In this document: piece by piece, positions 35,376 through 43,841 of the stretch
How the letters are laid out: each line of letters starts with the position of its first letter
Numbering within the stretch: the stretch's first letter is position 1
Assembly: GCF_014204795.1 (NCBI RefSeq)
Contig: NZ_JACHMB010000001.1
Location: 3,782,001-3,846,000 of the forward strand
Source of the DNA: Nonomuraea jabiensis
Lineage (GTDB): Bacteria; Actinomycetota; Actinomycetes; Streptosporangiales; Streptosporangiaceae
Reading direction: 5' to 3'
Length of the DNA: 64,000 nt
Translations under genes and position numbers: made by a program
The notes under the pieces: generated by a model
Told to the model about the DNA's origin: nothing
Seen by the model: the letters and a program-made list of their open reading frames with translations, nothing else
Database searches by the model: none

Positions 35376-35420
35376 GGCTTGCTCTTGTTTCAAGGAGAGA
35401 GCGAGTAGACAATCCCCTGC

Positions 35421-35717
35421 ATGATGATCAGAGTTTGTCTCCTGGTGATGACTGTCCAACAGATCGTACTGATTGGCGGGCTGCTCCTCCTGTGGAGCGT
35501 CAAGGACGGAACAGGGATCGTTACCCTTCCCGACGCGACCCTGCAAGCGGCTTCGACGGTGTTATGCGTAGGCTGGGTTCTCGGGACGCTAGGAACGACG
35601 CTTGGCTATCTCGGACTATTGATTAAGCAGGTGAACGGGGCTCGAACCATGAAACCACGGATTAAAAGATCCAGTTCGAGCTGTTCCGGATCGTTCAATG
35701 CAGGTCAGAGGGCATAA
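35421..35717 (+). CDS. small membrane protein
   Basis: This 98-residue frame has two transmembrane helices (about 5-25, LLVMTVQQIVLIGGLLLLWS, and 45-68, VLCVGWVLGTLGTTLGYLGLL). The last 30 codons run through a decayed tRNA-Lys-like sequence, so the natural C-terminus may have been changed by recombination there. The function is unknown. Confidence 0.45.
   Translation: MMIRVCLLVMTVQQIVLIGGLLLLWSVKDGTGIVTLPDATLQAASTVLCVGWVLGTLGTTLGYLGLLIKQVNGARTMKPRIKRSSSSCSGSFNAGQRA
35631..35675 (-). other. tRNA-Lys(TTT)-like remnant
   Basis: The plus strand reads CGGGGCTCGAACC, ACCACGG and ATTAAAAG, which is the reverse of the T-arm and anticodon region of actinomycete tRNA-Lys(TTT) with small changes. Only the 3' half is present and the anticodon stem is mispaired, so it is not a working tRNA. 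It may mark an att scar of an element that targets tRNA-Lys. Confidence 0.45.
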
Positions 35718-35827
35718 GCGGTCCATCCTCAACGGGTCTGAACGACCCTGTATTGCAACCCGGACCGGCTCATCCCTATACGGACCTGGATGCTTCCGCC
35801 CCGTCGTCCCTTCTGGTGAAGCCGCTG

Positions 35828-36359
35828 TCAGGCGACCGACGACCGATGAGGATCGGTGTAGTCGACGCGCTTTTCCTCGAGGAGCGATTCGAAGGCTTCC
35901 AGACCGGCGTTCATGATGAGGTCGCGTTCCGCCGAGGTGATCGGCAGGAGCCAGAGGATGCGAGCGTGGCCGCCGTCCCACGCGCAGACCTCGAAGTCCG
36001 GGCCGAAGGGATAGGGAAGGCTGATCAGATACCGGTCACACACCGAGTCGGCAAACCACGGTCGGCCAATCGGGACAACATGGCCGTGATCGAGGCGCTG
36101 ATGAGGAGGACCTGCGTGATAGTAGGCGTTCATGGTCATCGACTCAAGGTGCTGCCAGTCGTCGGTCCGCGCGGTGAGAACGAATTCCAGGCCGTGTCCG
36201 TCGACCGAGGTGATCTCGGCGCGCCCCTGAACTCACGTAAGTCCAGCCACCAAACCGCGGCCCTGGGCCGATACGGAAGATCCGGAACCCCGGGATGCGC
36301 TCCTTAATGGGGCCGACAACGTCAGTCCTCTCATCATGGGCGTGACGCATACACGCCAT
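35828..36359 (-). pseudogene. SUFU-family (suppressor-of-fused domain) protein, frameshifted
   Basis: The N-terminal frame (from ATG 36359) gives FRIFRIGPGPRFGGWTYVSSGA. After one extra base in the GCGCGCC run near 36226-36231 the protein continues in the next frame as AEITSVDGHGLEFVLTARTD, WQHLESMTMNAYYHAG, GHVVPIGRPWFADSVCDRYL and ARILWLLPITSAERDL. Together these form a nearly complete SUFU domain, a fold used by bacterial immunity proteins. The frameshift makes it a pseudogene, unless it is a sequence error. The stop is at 35828. Confidence 0.7.
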
Positions 36360-36400
36360 GCTCCTGATTGTCCTGTCCGCCTCGCCCCTTCTGTTACCGG

Positions 36401-36550
36401 GCAGAGATAGGAGTCGAACCCTGGTTGTCAGCTTGGGAACTGCATCGATCATGCCCCGATGAGGCGCTGAGCTGGGCGGAAGGCAGGCCCTGAGTAACCG
36501 TGGTCGACCCCTCGTCACCCCACTTAATGGCCCGCTAATGGCCCGGCGAT
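36401..36550. repeat. att scar and left end (type C) with tandem arm repeats
   Basis: Bases 36401-36439 hold a decayed tRNA-Gly 3' half. The left-end sequence follows, with two TAATGGCCCG repeats at 36524-36546. These match the right-end pair at 38321-38342, so 36401-38458 was once one element. Confidence 0.8.
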
Positions 36551-36614
36551 CAGCCTGCCGCCTCGTGTTACTCGCGCAACACGCGCGCCGGTTGATCGGT
36601 GGTGAACTATACCG

Positions 36615-37106
36615 GTGAGGATATATACGAGGCTGATGAGCGTCCTACTTGTGGGCTGCCTTGGAATCGTGTTGGTCACCGGTGCCTTCCTGGCCTTCTT
36701 CTACTCGCACACGGACAACTCGATTATCTATGACGGCCCCTATGAGCCGCTGCGCGGTGTAGAGATGAGCACCGCCTACGCCTCGGAGCTGGAACTCGCC
36801 TTTGAGGCACCTGGTGGCCTGCTCGTGCGAGCGTTGCACCAGTGGGCAGGGCTGGCTTTCCTGGTGGTGGCCGTCTTCCGACTGCTACCCATCCGGAGGA
36901 TCCCCCAGGTTCTGCCCGTGCTCGCGCTGCTTGGGCTGGGTGCATTGAACGTGGTCGTCGGGCTCGTGGCGACTGGCGCAGTGCCCGCCTGGGAGCCCTT
37001 CGAACAGGTGCCGACCATCTGGTGGTACAGCGTGCACCTACTGCTGGCGCTCATGACGGCGGCAGCCCTGATAGTCGCCTGGCGCCAGCAATCGCGGCCG
37101 GATTGA
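36615..37106 (+). CDS. cytochrome-b N-terminal-like membrane protein
   Basis: This 163-residue protein has four transmembrane helices (about 8-30, 75-95, 97-117, 135-157). Residues 20-95 closely resemble the start of actinobacterial QcrB, cytochrome b of the bc1 complex: TGAFLAFFYSHTDNSIIYDG, EPLRGVEMSTAYASELELAF, GGLLVRALHQWAGLAFLVVA. QcrB is over 500 residues with two heme pairs; here only one candidate ligand His (ALHQW, where QcrB has HHW) is kept. It may be an accessory or miniature relative, not a working bc1 subunit. GTG 36615 or ATG 36636 may be the start. Confidence 0.65.
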   Translation: MRIYTRLMSVLLVGCLGIVLVTGAFLAFFYSHTDNSIIYDGPYEPLRGVEMSTAYASELELAFEAPGGLLVRALHQWAGLAFLVVAVFRLLPIRRIPQVLPVLALLGLGALNVVVGLVATGAVPAWEPFEQVPTIWWYSVHLLLALMTAAALIVAWRQQSRPD

Positions 37107-37289
37107 TCTACGGGCTTTAGGCAACAGCAACTGTTCAGCGGCGATCAGCCACCGTGAACGGTGAGTCAGGGTGAGGAACGACCCCTGGATCGTCGATCGC
37201 CCCCAAGCACGTACGGCGTCCAGCCATGCAGTGGCGATCGTAGGGCTGCATCTGTGCGGCGGTGCGGCAACCCTGGTCGGGGGGTTCGG

Positions 37290-37435
37290 TTGGTACGGCG
37301 GGGCCGGCGCGGTGCCCGGCCCGGTGTGCCGCCGCCGTCCGGGACCGGCCTCCAGGCCGCACGCCCGGACGGCGGGCGGGCGGAGGGTCGGGGGTACGGC
37401 GGCGCGCCGCGCCGCCGCTTGACCGTTCGGCAGTG
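37290..37435. repeat. GC-rich palindromic repeat, copy 1
   Basis: Shares CAGGCCGCACGC and the palindromic tail GGCGGCGCGCCGCGCCGCCG with copies at 41440-41605 and 52655-52785. The run TTCGGCAGTG at its end is shared with both other copies, after which the sequence enters the integrase remnant. Confidence 0.65.
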
Positions 37436-38313
37436 GCGGGCTGATCTGCTCGGCAATGGAGTATCGGTAAGCATGGCGGCCAAGGCGTACCGGTTGCTGC
37501 GCCGTACTGATGACCGCCGCCGACGACCGCGTCATCCCGCACAACCCGTGCCGGATCCGCGGGCCGGTGGTGAGCACGCACAAGAACGTCCCGTGCTCAC
37601 CGTCTCCCAGGTGTTCGAGTTGGCAGACCGAATCTTCCTCACGCGAGCGGCGGCCGAGCGGGCGCTGTGGAAGATGGCCATGGAGGGAAAGGCTGACGCC
37701 ATCCAGGACCGGGGGTTTCCGTGCGATGGTACTTCTGGCCACGTTCGCGAGCCTGCGATGAGGTGAGGTCAGCGCACTACGCCGGATGGACGTCGATCTC
37801 AAGGCGCGTACGGTCCGTGGCCGGGTCGCCTTCGTCGAGCGCTCCGCGGGTGGGCTGGTGCTGGGACCGCCCAAGTCCAAGGCCGGGAGACGGACGGTCG
37901 GCATTCCGCAGAGCATCGTCCGCGTCCTCCAAGAGCACATGAACACCTACGTCCAGGACGAGCCGGGCGCGCTCATGTTCCCGGCAGCCAAGGGCGGGCC
38001 GATGCGGCGTAGTGGCTTCAACACTCGTACGCGGTGGGTGGATGTCGTCTCGGAGATCGGCTTGCCGGGGCTTCATTTTCACGACCCGAGGCACACGGGC
38101 AACATGCCGGCCGCTGAGTCCGGCGCGGGTCTCAAGGACCTCATGGCGCGCATGGGACACGACAACGTACACAACGTACGGGCGGCCATGATCTACCAGC
38201 ACGCCGTCAGGGGAGCCGACGAGGCGATCACCAACGCCATCGATCGGCAACTCGAATCGCGCGACGATGACGACGACAAGGGCACGGCAGGCGCACCGAT
38301 CCCCACAGGGTGA
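37423..38313 (+). pseudogene. tyrosine integrase, decayed
   Basis: Corresponds to the last two thirds of the AICE2 integrase (61710-62692). Damage includes loss of the arm-binding domain and start, frameshifts near 37510 and 37720, a deletion inside the second arm-binding-like insert (FELADR joined to IFLTRAAAERALWKM), Trp to stop after the catalytic Arg (ASLR then TGA, about 37760), HDL to HDP in the HxxR box, and a three-residue duplication (NVHNVR). The Tyr (AMIYQHAV) remains. Confidence 0.85.
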
Positions 38314-38413
38314 TCAAGAGCTAATGGCCCGTTAATGGCCCGCGAAGATCGAGTCAGTCCGGAAACAATCAAGGCCCGAGTCGGGATTCATGTCCCTACC
38401 TGGGCCTTCACGA

Positions 38414-38580
38414 TGAGAGCGGGTGACGGGAATCGAACCCGCGCTGTCAGCTTGGGAACTCTTTCAAGATCATGGGATCTGAGCAGGGGAAACGCTGACC
38501 TGGGCGTATGTCGGTCGAGTGACCGTGAGTCCCCGTGACTCCCTGCTGATCACTCTACGAACGGGCACGCAACGGGCACG
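38414..38580. repeat. left att site of AICE1 (type B) with tandem arm repeats
   Basis: Bases 38414-38458 match the tRNA-Gly core exactly (45 bases). The left-end sequence, like 1011-1130, leads to a tandem ACGGGCACG repeat at 38560-38580. The same repeat occurs at the right end, 51579-51598. This site is also the right end of the 2-kb remnant to its left. Confidence 0.85.
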
Positions 38581-38760
38581 CAACCAGCGTGCCGTAGTCA
38601 GGGCTCGGCTCCTATCGCAATGTGATCAGAGCGTGAGACGCGGCGCGAACAGTCTTGCCAATAGGGCTGGCCGACGTGGGCTTGCCTCAACTCGACACTC
38701 AACGGAATGATCAGGCTGCCTAGCAGTCATCCACGATCCCCTACGACCGAGGACTCCCTC

Positions 38761-39246
38761 ATGGTCATGTCGTCCCATGCCGACCCACGCCGAAGGCGAG
38801 CATGCTTAGCCGGCGTAAATTCCGCATTCCTCCTTATCGCTTCCCTGCTCATGTCGGGGTGCGGATATACGACATGGCAGGTTGATCCGGCGGTCCTCGA
38901 GGAAGTGCGCAGCGTTGGAAAGGTGGTAGGGGAGTCGACCTCTGATGGAATCTGGGAAGATACGAACGATATCATCACTACGTTTGTGATTGATGTCGGA
39001 GGCAAGAGCGGCCCCGATTCGGTCAATAAGGCCATCGCTCTTCTGGGCAGGCGTGGCTGGAAAATAGCGAACACCAACCTGCCAACGTCGGTAACGATGG
39101 AGTCGCCCAAGTGGGAGACTGATCAACTAGTTGTGCGCCCGTTTGACCCTATCGAAGTGGAAAATAAGCCTGAGCTTCAAGAGGCTATCAAGAAGAAAGT
39201 AGCCAAGCCTACAGCTCTTGTAGTTGTGTGGGCATGGGAAGCATGA
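38761..39246 (+). CDS. hypothetical lipoprotein
   Basis: This 161-residue protein has a basic N-terminus (DPRRRRACLAG), a hydrophobic stretch and lipobox LLMSGC, giving a lipid-anchored protein with GYTTWQVDP after the Cys. The mature part is alpha/beta with no known domain. The DNA is less GC-rich than its surroundings, a sign of separate origin. The start could be 38761 or 38767; a longer frame begins at 38707. Confidence 0.6.
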   Translation: MVMSSHADPRRRRACLAGVNSAFLLIASLLMSGCGYTTWQVDPAVLEEVRSVGKVVGESTSDGIWEDTNDIITTFVIDVGGKSGPDSVNKAIALLGRRGWKIANTNLPTSVTMESPKWETDQLVVRPFDPIEVENKPELQEAIKKKVAKPTALVVVWAWEA

Positions 39247-39309
39247 ACGGCTTATTCTGATGGCTTGAAAGCGTAAGGAATATCTGTGCTGCGAGCTGGT
39301 GCAGATGAG

Positions 39310-39445
39310 AGGCTGCTCCGCGCTGTCAGCTTGGGAACTGCATAGATCACGGCCTGATGAGGCGCTGAGCCGTGCAGAAAGTCGGTCCTGAGTGACCGTG
39401 ATTGACCCCTCGTCGCTCCTCTTAATGGCCCGCTAATGGCCCGAC
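39310..39445. repeat. degraded att scar and left end (type C)
   Basis: Bases 39310-39340 keep CCGCGCTGTCAGCTTGGGAA; the left end continues to a TAATGGCCCG tandem at 39422-39443. No matching right end lies between it and AICE1's end, so it is a nested relic. Confidence 0.7.
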
Positions 39446-39497
39446 GACCAACCTTCGACCTGGCATAACCTGAGCACAGAGCCCTAGCCTGTGCGCC

Positions 39498-39899
39498 GTG
39501 AGAATTGAACACAGCGCAACATTGCGGATCATGAGCGATGTGCACAGTCCCATCGAGATCTCTGAGGCTTTAGGGGTGCGGCCTTCAGCAGTCACCCATA
39601 CTGGCGATTGGGAACTCGAAGCATCTGCTCACGGCAACGAGGCCTCACTTGAGGAACTCATCAGGGCAGTAACTGATCCTCTTCTTGGGCTTGCGGACAA
39701 GCTCGCCTCACTGGCCAGTCAGGGGGCAACGATCGAACTGCACCTTACGCGTGACCTGCTCGGGCCAGGAGCTGGTGCTCTGTGCTTCATGTTGGATGCC
39801 CCCGTGATCAAACTCCTGGGGGAGGTCGGCGCCGAAGTGTGGATCGACGAATACGACGAGGTCGAGTGGGAGCGCAACGCGCATACGCCGTCTGCCTGA
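39498..39899 (+). CDS. DUF4279-like protein, possible immunity protein
   Basis: This 133-residue protein follows the DUF4279 layout: HSPIEISEALGVRPSAVTHT, then DWELEA, then a helix pair EELIRAVTDPLLGLADKLAS and a strand IELHLT. DUF4279 genes are often found among toxin-immunity loci. It starts with GTG and ends just before the conserved hairpin element. Confidence 0.55.
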   Translation: MRIEHSATLRIMSDVHSPIEISEALGVRPSAVTHTGDWELEASAHGNEASLEELIRAVTDPLLGLADKLASLASQGATIELHLTRDLLGPGAGALCFMLDAPVIKLLGEVGAEVWIDEYDEVEWERNAHTPSA

Positions 39900-39900
39900 C

Positions 39901-40127
39901 GCTCATCCCGTCTGCCGTCGACCCGCCCGAAGGGGAAGCGGGCCAGGGCCACGGGGACAAGGTGGAGCGCCCTACTGGACGAACGACCTTGGCCCCGTGG
40001 CCCTGGTCTGCTCGGCTTGTCCCGGGTCGGTGGTGGGCGGGATGATCAGGCTTCCACCTCCGCCACTCACAGGTCTGCCACACCGCGCGGCGATCATCCC
40101 GGAGTCGGAGCGCCCCCGCCGGAGGCA
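39901..40127. repeat. conserved hairpin element, copy 2 (full)
   Basis: Holds three GATCATCCCG-type motifs in alternating orientation (the first as CTCATCCCG at 39902, the second reversed near 40040, the third near 40092). Between the first two lies a long near-perfect inverted repeat (GCCAGGGCCACGGGG with CCCCGTGGCCCTGG). About 85 percent identical by eye to 51872-52099. No protein-coding pattern is seen. Confidence 0.85.
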
Positions 40128-40139
40128 TGGTTTTGAGCA

Positions 40140-40703
40140 GTGCACGTCGTTACAGTCGGTGCCGTGGCTTATGACCCAGCAGCGCTCGATCGCCTCACTT
40201 CCCTTGTTCCTCCGCCTGCCTCACCCATCTTTGGCATCCGTAGCTGGGATGAGGTCTTCCGGGCTCTCGATCTTCGCCTTCCGCCCGACTACATCGCCTT
40301 CATCGAACGATACGGAGAATGCGAGTTCGCCCGATGGATCGGCGTTTTCGACTTCCGGACACTCACCGATGAGCAGCTCGCTCATATTCCAGAGTGGATG
40401 GACTACTACCGAGATCTCCGGGAGGACTCGCCCGAAGACTTCCGGCTCGCGATGTGGCCGGAACCAGGCGGCTTCTTCCAATGGGGCAGCACCATCGATG
40501 GTGACGCCATGGGCTGGATGACAGTGGGTAAGCCTGAGGAATGGCCAATTATGATCGTCGCTCGTCATCACGACGAGGATTTGCCAGTCCAGGAGACCAT
40601 GACCGAGTGGCTGGTGGGTTGGGCCTCCGGAGCTCGGTTCGGTAGCTGGGCCTTCAGCGCGACGTCTGAAGAACATCCCTTGATCTGCGAGCCACGGGAC
40701 TAG
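40140..40703 (+). CDS. SUKH (SMI1/KNR4) family immunity-like protein
   Basis: This 187-residue protein has the SUKH core: SWDEVFRALDLRLPPDYIAF, IERYGECEFARWIGVFDF, and a later GWMTVGKPEEWPIMIV segment. SUKH proteins commonly neutralise secreted toxins of competitors. The start is GTG at 40140 or the GTG at 40164. It lies 13 bases after the hairpin element. No toxin gene is close by. Confidence 0.7.
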   Translation: MHVVTVGAVAYDPAALDRLTSLVPPPASPIFGIRSWDEVFRALDLRLPPDYIAFIERYGECEFARWIGVFDFRTLTDEQLAHIPEWMDYYRDLREDSPEDFRLAMWPEPGGFFQWGSTIDGDAMGWMTVGKPEEWPIMIVARHHDEDLPVQETMTEWLVGWASGARFGSWAFSATSEEHPLICEPRD

Positions 40704-40766
40704 GCTGAATCTCCATCCGGCAGGGGTGCTGAGCTCCTAGGCCGGGATTGTCGGCGAGGTTAGCTG

Positions 40767-41354
40767 TTACCAGTCCGGCTCCCATCTGTAGCTGTACCAA
40801 TGGCCCTCCAAGTGGCTGTAGCGGTTGCCGCCGTCGACGCCCTCGCTGGGTTCGCCGGAGGTCAGCCAGAGGAAGCCCTTGTCATCGTGCAGGAACAGGT
40901 CTCGGACGGCGAATTCCACACTGCCGGGGATCTCTTCTCCTGTGTCGGCATCCTGGTGTCGCGTTCCGTCGCACACGTAGTACAGGCCGACCCATTGACA
41001 CGGTTCTTTATGGCTGGGGTTTTCGTTCACGGCTTTGATGTAGGCTTCCATGCTCGGTTCGAAGATCGTGAAGCGAACCCAAGACGGCGCCTCGGTGATG
41101 AGAGCGAGCAAGACGACGCCGGCGATGTACCACGGTATGAGCGAGCGATTGAGCGTGCCGTCCGGCGCGGTTCCCTTGTAATCGGCCCAGGTGATTCGGA
41201 TCGCCCAGTATACGAATAGGAGAAAGCCAACGGGGATCCCGTATATGAACGTCTCGAGCCCCAACCAGGAGGGGTGGCTGGCCCATATCAAGAGGACTGC
41301 TGCCGCGGCTGAGAAGACGACCACGAACGGTAATCCGGGCGGCTTATTGATCAC
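40767..41354 (-). CDS. hypothetical membrane protein
   Basis: This 195-residue protein has three transmembrane helices in its first 90 residues (about 8-25, 33-52, 73-90), then a soluble C-terminal domain of about 100 residues with paired Cys (EPCQWVGLYYVCDG) and many acidic and aromatic residues, probably outside the membrane. No family is recognised. It is convergent with the SUKH gene. Confidence 0.6.
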   Translation of the reverse strand: MINKPPGLPFVVVFSAAAAVLLIWASHPSWLGLETFIYGIPVGFLLFVYWAIRITWADYKGTAPDGTLNRSLIPWYIAGVVLLALITEAPSWVRFTIFEPSMEAYIKAVNENPSHKEPCQWVGLYYVCDGTRHQDADTGEEIPGSVEFAVRDLFLHDDKGFLWLTSGEPSEGVDGGNRYSHLEGHWYSYRWEPDW

Positions 41355-41439
41355 GGCGTCACCCTAGCGCCATCCAGTAACACGGGGTACCCGACATGGC
41401 CGGTCTTGCGCGGCGGTGCGGCGCTGAGTCGGAGAGTTA

Positions 41440-41605
41440 GGTGGGTACGGCGGGGTGGTGCTACGGCGATGCCCCGCGCGGCGCGCCGCGCGAGAACGGC
41501 CCCCAGGCCGCACGCGCAGCGCGGCGGCGCTGGCGCGGGGCGTACGGCGGCGCGGCGCGCCGCCGCTTGATACCTACAAGAACAATTCGGCAGTGCAGGG
41601 CTGCA
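41440..41605. repeat. GC-rich palindromic repeat, copy 2
   Basis: Nearly pure G/C with several overlapping palindromes (GCGCGGCGCGCCGCGCG, GGCGGCGCGGCGCGCCGCCG), then TTGATACCTACAAGAAC and TTCGGCAGTG. It ends 13 bases before the 3' end of the XRE gene and may terminate it or act as a replication or recombination site. Confidence 0.7.
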
Positions 41606-41617
41606 TGCCTGATGTGG

Positions 41618-43138
41618 TCACGCGGTCGACTGGCTCAGGCTTCGATGTGCCGAGTTGATGGCGAGCAGGAGTTCACGGGCTGTGGCGTCTCGCTTGCCGG
41701 TGAGTGCGTTCTCTACTCCGGCGAGTTGCTGGAAGGCCCAGCGGGATTCGGTGCGCTGGGCGGTTTCGAGAGCAAGGCGTCCGCTGACGATGCCTTCGTT
41801 GAGGTCGCCGATGCGGAGTTGGGCGGCGGCGATGTCGGCGTAAACAGCGGCGATCTTCTTGTGGTCGGTCTCGTGTGACAGGGCGTTGAGGGCGGCCTGG
41901 CCTTCGTCGATGACGCGTTGTTCGTCGCCGAGATGTTCATAGGTTGATAGCCGGTAGGCGGCCATGCGGCCCGGGTCCAGGAATCGGGTCCAGGCCCGTT
42001 CGCGTTGAGGGCGCGCGTCGCCGTAGGCATCCTTCGCCTGCTCTAGACGGATGAGTGCCTGTCGGTCGCCGAGACTGGCGAGCTCTTCGGCTTCGCGGGC
42101 CAAGAGCCAGGCTCTGGTGGCGTTGTCGCCCTGGGCTGGTAGGTACTGCTGAGCGAGGCGGATGTTCTGGACTGCGGGGGCGCCTCGGACGGCGTACGAG
42201 CGATAGCCGTAGGTGCAGGCTTGGATGATGGAGTGTCCGCTCTCCTGAGCAGCCAGAGCGGCGATGCGGTCGAAGGCTGTGGACTGTCTCGGCTGTTTGA
42301 TTTCCCAGGCGATCCAGGAGGCCAGAACCGCTGCCTCGCCCGTGGTGGCGGCTAGCCGGCGGCGTAGGCGGTCGGGGAGTCCGGCTTGGAGGAGGGTGCT
42401 CAGCTCGTTGAGGTGTGCGGTGAGGCCCTGGTAAAGGGAGCGGGCGGGCATGACCTCTTCGAGGCGGTGGAACCCGATGGTGCGGGCCTCTAGCCGTTCG
42501 ACCGTGTCTTCCTGATCGGCTCGCGAGCCGGTGAGGGCCAGGGTGAGGCGCTCCCATGGGTTGGCGATCGAGGCGGCGCTTTCGGCGGTAAGTCCGGCTG
42601 CGAGGAGCAGCATCGTGCGGCGGTCCATGTGGCCATCCAGCCTTCCCACGATCCAGGCCAGCGTCAGCACGTCAACGTCGCAAGCGTCGTCAGGCTGGCG
42701 CGAGCCGACAACAACTTGTTCCACCTTAAGAAGGCCACTTGCTGGTGTTCCATCCCGCGTCGGGATGGGTGTTGGTGGGAGTGGAACGTCGGTGAGGACG
42801 CGCGGGGCCAGGCCGAGCGTCATGCGGGCAGGGTCGGGCATGCCCAGGCCCTCGGCGATGCGCTCGAACACGTCGAGCGCGGTGACTTGAGCCTTGTCCT
42901 TCATGTACTCGCTGACTTTGCCCTGGCTGAAGCCCACGGCGACGCCGATGCGGGTTTGGCTGACGCCTGCGTACTGGCGGATGAGCCGGAAGAGGTGGCC
43001 GATATCCCGCTTTGTGAGGGCAGTGCGCATTTCGGGGCGTTCCCAGAGGTCAGCCGGTACTACCACCGGTTCGGCCCCGTCTGCGGGCATCTGCGGTATC
43101 CCCTTGTGTCCTTGGACTGCCGGTGACTCCACGCTCAC
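41618..43138 (-). CDS. XRE-type regulator with TPR-like C-terminus
   Basis: This 506-residue protein has an XRE HTH at about residues 45-100 (LFRLIRQYAGVSQTRIGVAV, GFSQGKVSEYMKD). The long helical C-terminal part looks like tetratricopeptide repeats (AAVYADIAAAQLRIGDLNEG, AYRLSTYEHLGDEQRVIDEG). Large XRE-TPR regulators are common in actinomycetes and may sense peptides or stress. It is divergent from the GntR-side genes. The start could also be ATG near residue 17 or 38. In AICE2 the same slot holds the HTH/DUF5919 gene. Confidence 0.75.
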   Translation of the reverse strand: MSVESPAVQGHKGIPQMPADGAEPVVVPADLWERPEMRTALTKRDIGHLFRLIRQYAGVSQTRIGVAVGFSQGKVSEYMKDKAQVTALDVFERIAEGLGMPDPARMTLGLAPRVLTDVPLPPTPIPTRDGTPASGLLKVEQVVVGSRQPDDACDVDVLTLAWIVGRLDGHMDRRTMLLLAAGLTAESAASIANPWERLTLALTGSRADQEDTVERLEARTIGFHRLEEVMPARSLYQGLTAHLNELSTLLQAGLPDRLRRRLAATTGEAAVLASWIAWEIKQPRQSTAFDRIAALAAQESGHSIIQACTYGYRSYAVRGAPAVQNIRLAQQYLPAQGDNATRAWLLAREAEELASLGDRQALIRLEQAKDAYGDARPQRERAWTRFLDPGRMAAYRLSTYEHLGDEQRVIDEGQAALNALSHETDHKKIAAVYADIAAAQLRIGDLNEGIVSGRLALETAQRTESRWAFQQLAGVENALTGKRDATARELLLAINSAHRSLSQSTA

Positions 43139-43234
43139 CGTTCGGAGTTATCCCGTCAAGGGATATTGCTGATCCCGTCTGAGGATTCCGGCTCGGGATG
43201 GGTTGCCTTCGCGCAGGTGAACACGCTTGTCCCC

Positions 43235-43411
43235 ATGACTGGGGGCGATCAACCGACAAGTGAGAGGTGCCGGGCCTGCCGGGCCAACGGATGGCGCTGG
43301 GTGCGCAAGAGCCGTGCTGATGCGCTGCGTCGTCTCGATGGGAAGGCGGTCGAGCTTGTGCGGGTGGACTGCTTCGAGTGCTCGGGTGTCGGAAGGAGGC
43401 GGGTGTCGTAG
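43235..43411 (+). CDS. small double-CxxC zinc-finger protein
   Basis: This 58-residue protein has two Cys pairs in DnaJ-like style: CRACRANGW near the start and CFECSGVG near the end, spaced by about 30 residues, enough for one zinc site. It overlaps the next gene by one base. A matching gene lies in the same place in AICE2 (54617). The function is unknown; a role in regulating or assembling the element is possible. Confidence 0.65.
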   Translation: MTGGDQPTSERCRACRANGWRWVRKSRADALRRLDGKAVELVRVDCFECSGVGRRRVS

Positions 43412-43698
43412 TGGAGATCATCTCGGACTGCATGAGTCCGCACGTCGAAGGGGTTCGGGAGGGGCACATGCAGTTGGTCTGGCGCAAGCCGTCCAAAGCG
43501 GAGGAGCGTGCCCGGGTGGTGGCCTGGTCGTGCCACTGCCGGACGATCGTCTACGAGCTGTGCCGTGCGGCCGGTCAGTCGTACATCCGCCGGACGGAAT
43601 ACGACGACAACGGGGAGTCGGTCTACGAGACCTACCGGTGGTCCTTCAAGGAGGCTGCGGAGGTCTGGGCCGCCTTGCTTGAAGGTCAGGCGGTGTAG
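43411..43698 (+). CDS. conserved small AICE protein (HxQLVWR family)
   Basis: This 95-residue protein matches the AICE2 protein at 54778: HMQLVWRKPSKAEERARVV, CRTIVYELCRAAGQSYIRRT, ETYRWSFKEAAEVWAALLEG. It has CHC and conserved aromatic residues but no known domain. AGGAGG lies 11 bases upstream of the GTG. The pair (zinc finger plus this protein) precedes gntR in both elements. Confidence 0.7.
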   Translation: MEIISDCMSPHVEGVREGHMQLVWRKPSKAEERARVVAWSCHCRTIVYELCRAAGQSYIRRTEYDDNGESVYETYRWSFKEAAEVWAALLEGQAV

Positions 43699-43806
43699 GT
43701 CGGTTCGACGGCGCGGTTCCCTGAAACGGGGCCGCGCCGTCGCTCTTTGGGGTACATCTATCTGTCGGAAGAAGGGGTTGCCTAAGCAGCATGCGCTGAT
43801 AGCCTG

Positions 43807-43820
43807 CTTGGCTAGACAGG
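43807..43820. promoter_or_regulatory. GntR operator candidate, AICE1 gntR promoter
   Basis: CTTGGCTAGACAGG shares 10 of 14 positions with CTTGGTCAGTCAAG upstream of the pra-like gene. It is 21 bases before the gntR start, fitting autorepression. Confidence 0.55.
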
Positions 43821-43841
43821 CATGTTGAATGTGGAGCCCTG

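Larger units (their letters stand above)
36401..38458. mobile_element. AICE remnant, type C, collapsed to about 2 kb
   Basis: Both ends carry tRNA-Gly att cores and TAATGGCCCG tandem arm repeats. Inside remain only a cytochrome-b-like membrane gene, a GC-rich palindromic repeat and a broken integrase. The join at 37415-37435 goes from the GC-rich repeat straight into mid-integrase, showing that most of the element was deleted. Confidence 0.7.

Noticed and set aside
37290..37435. CRISPR array or telomere-like repeat in the GC-rich palindromic DNA
   Set aside because: There are no regular repeat-spacer units and no cas genes; the copies are dispersed single units.
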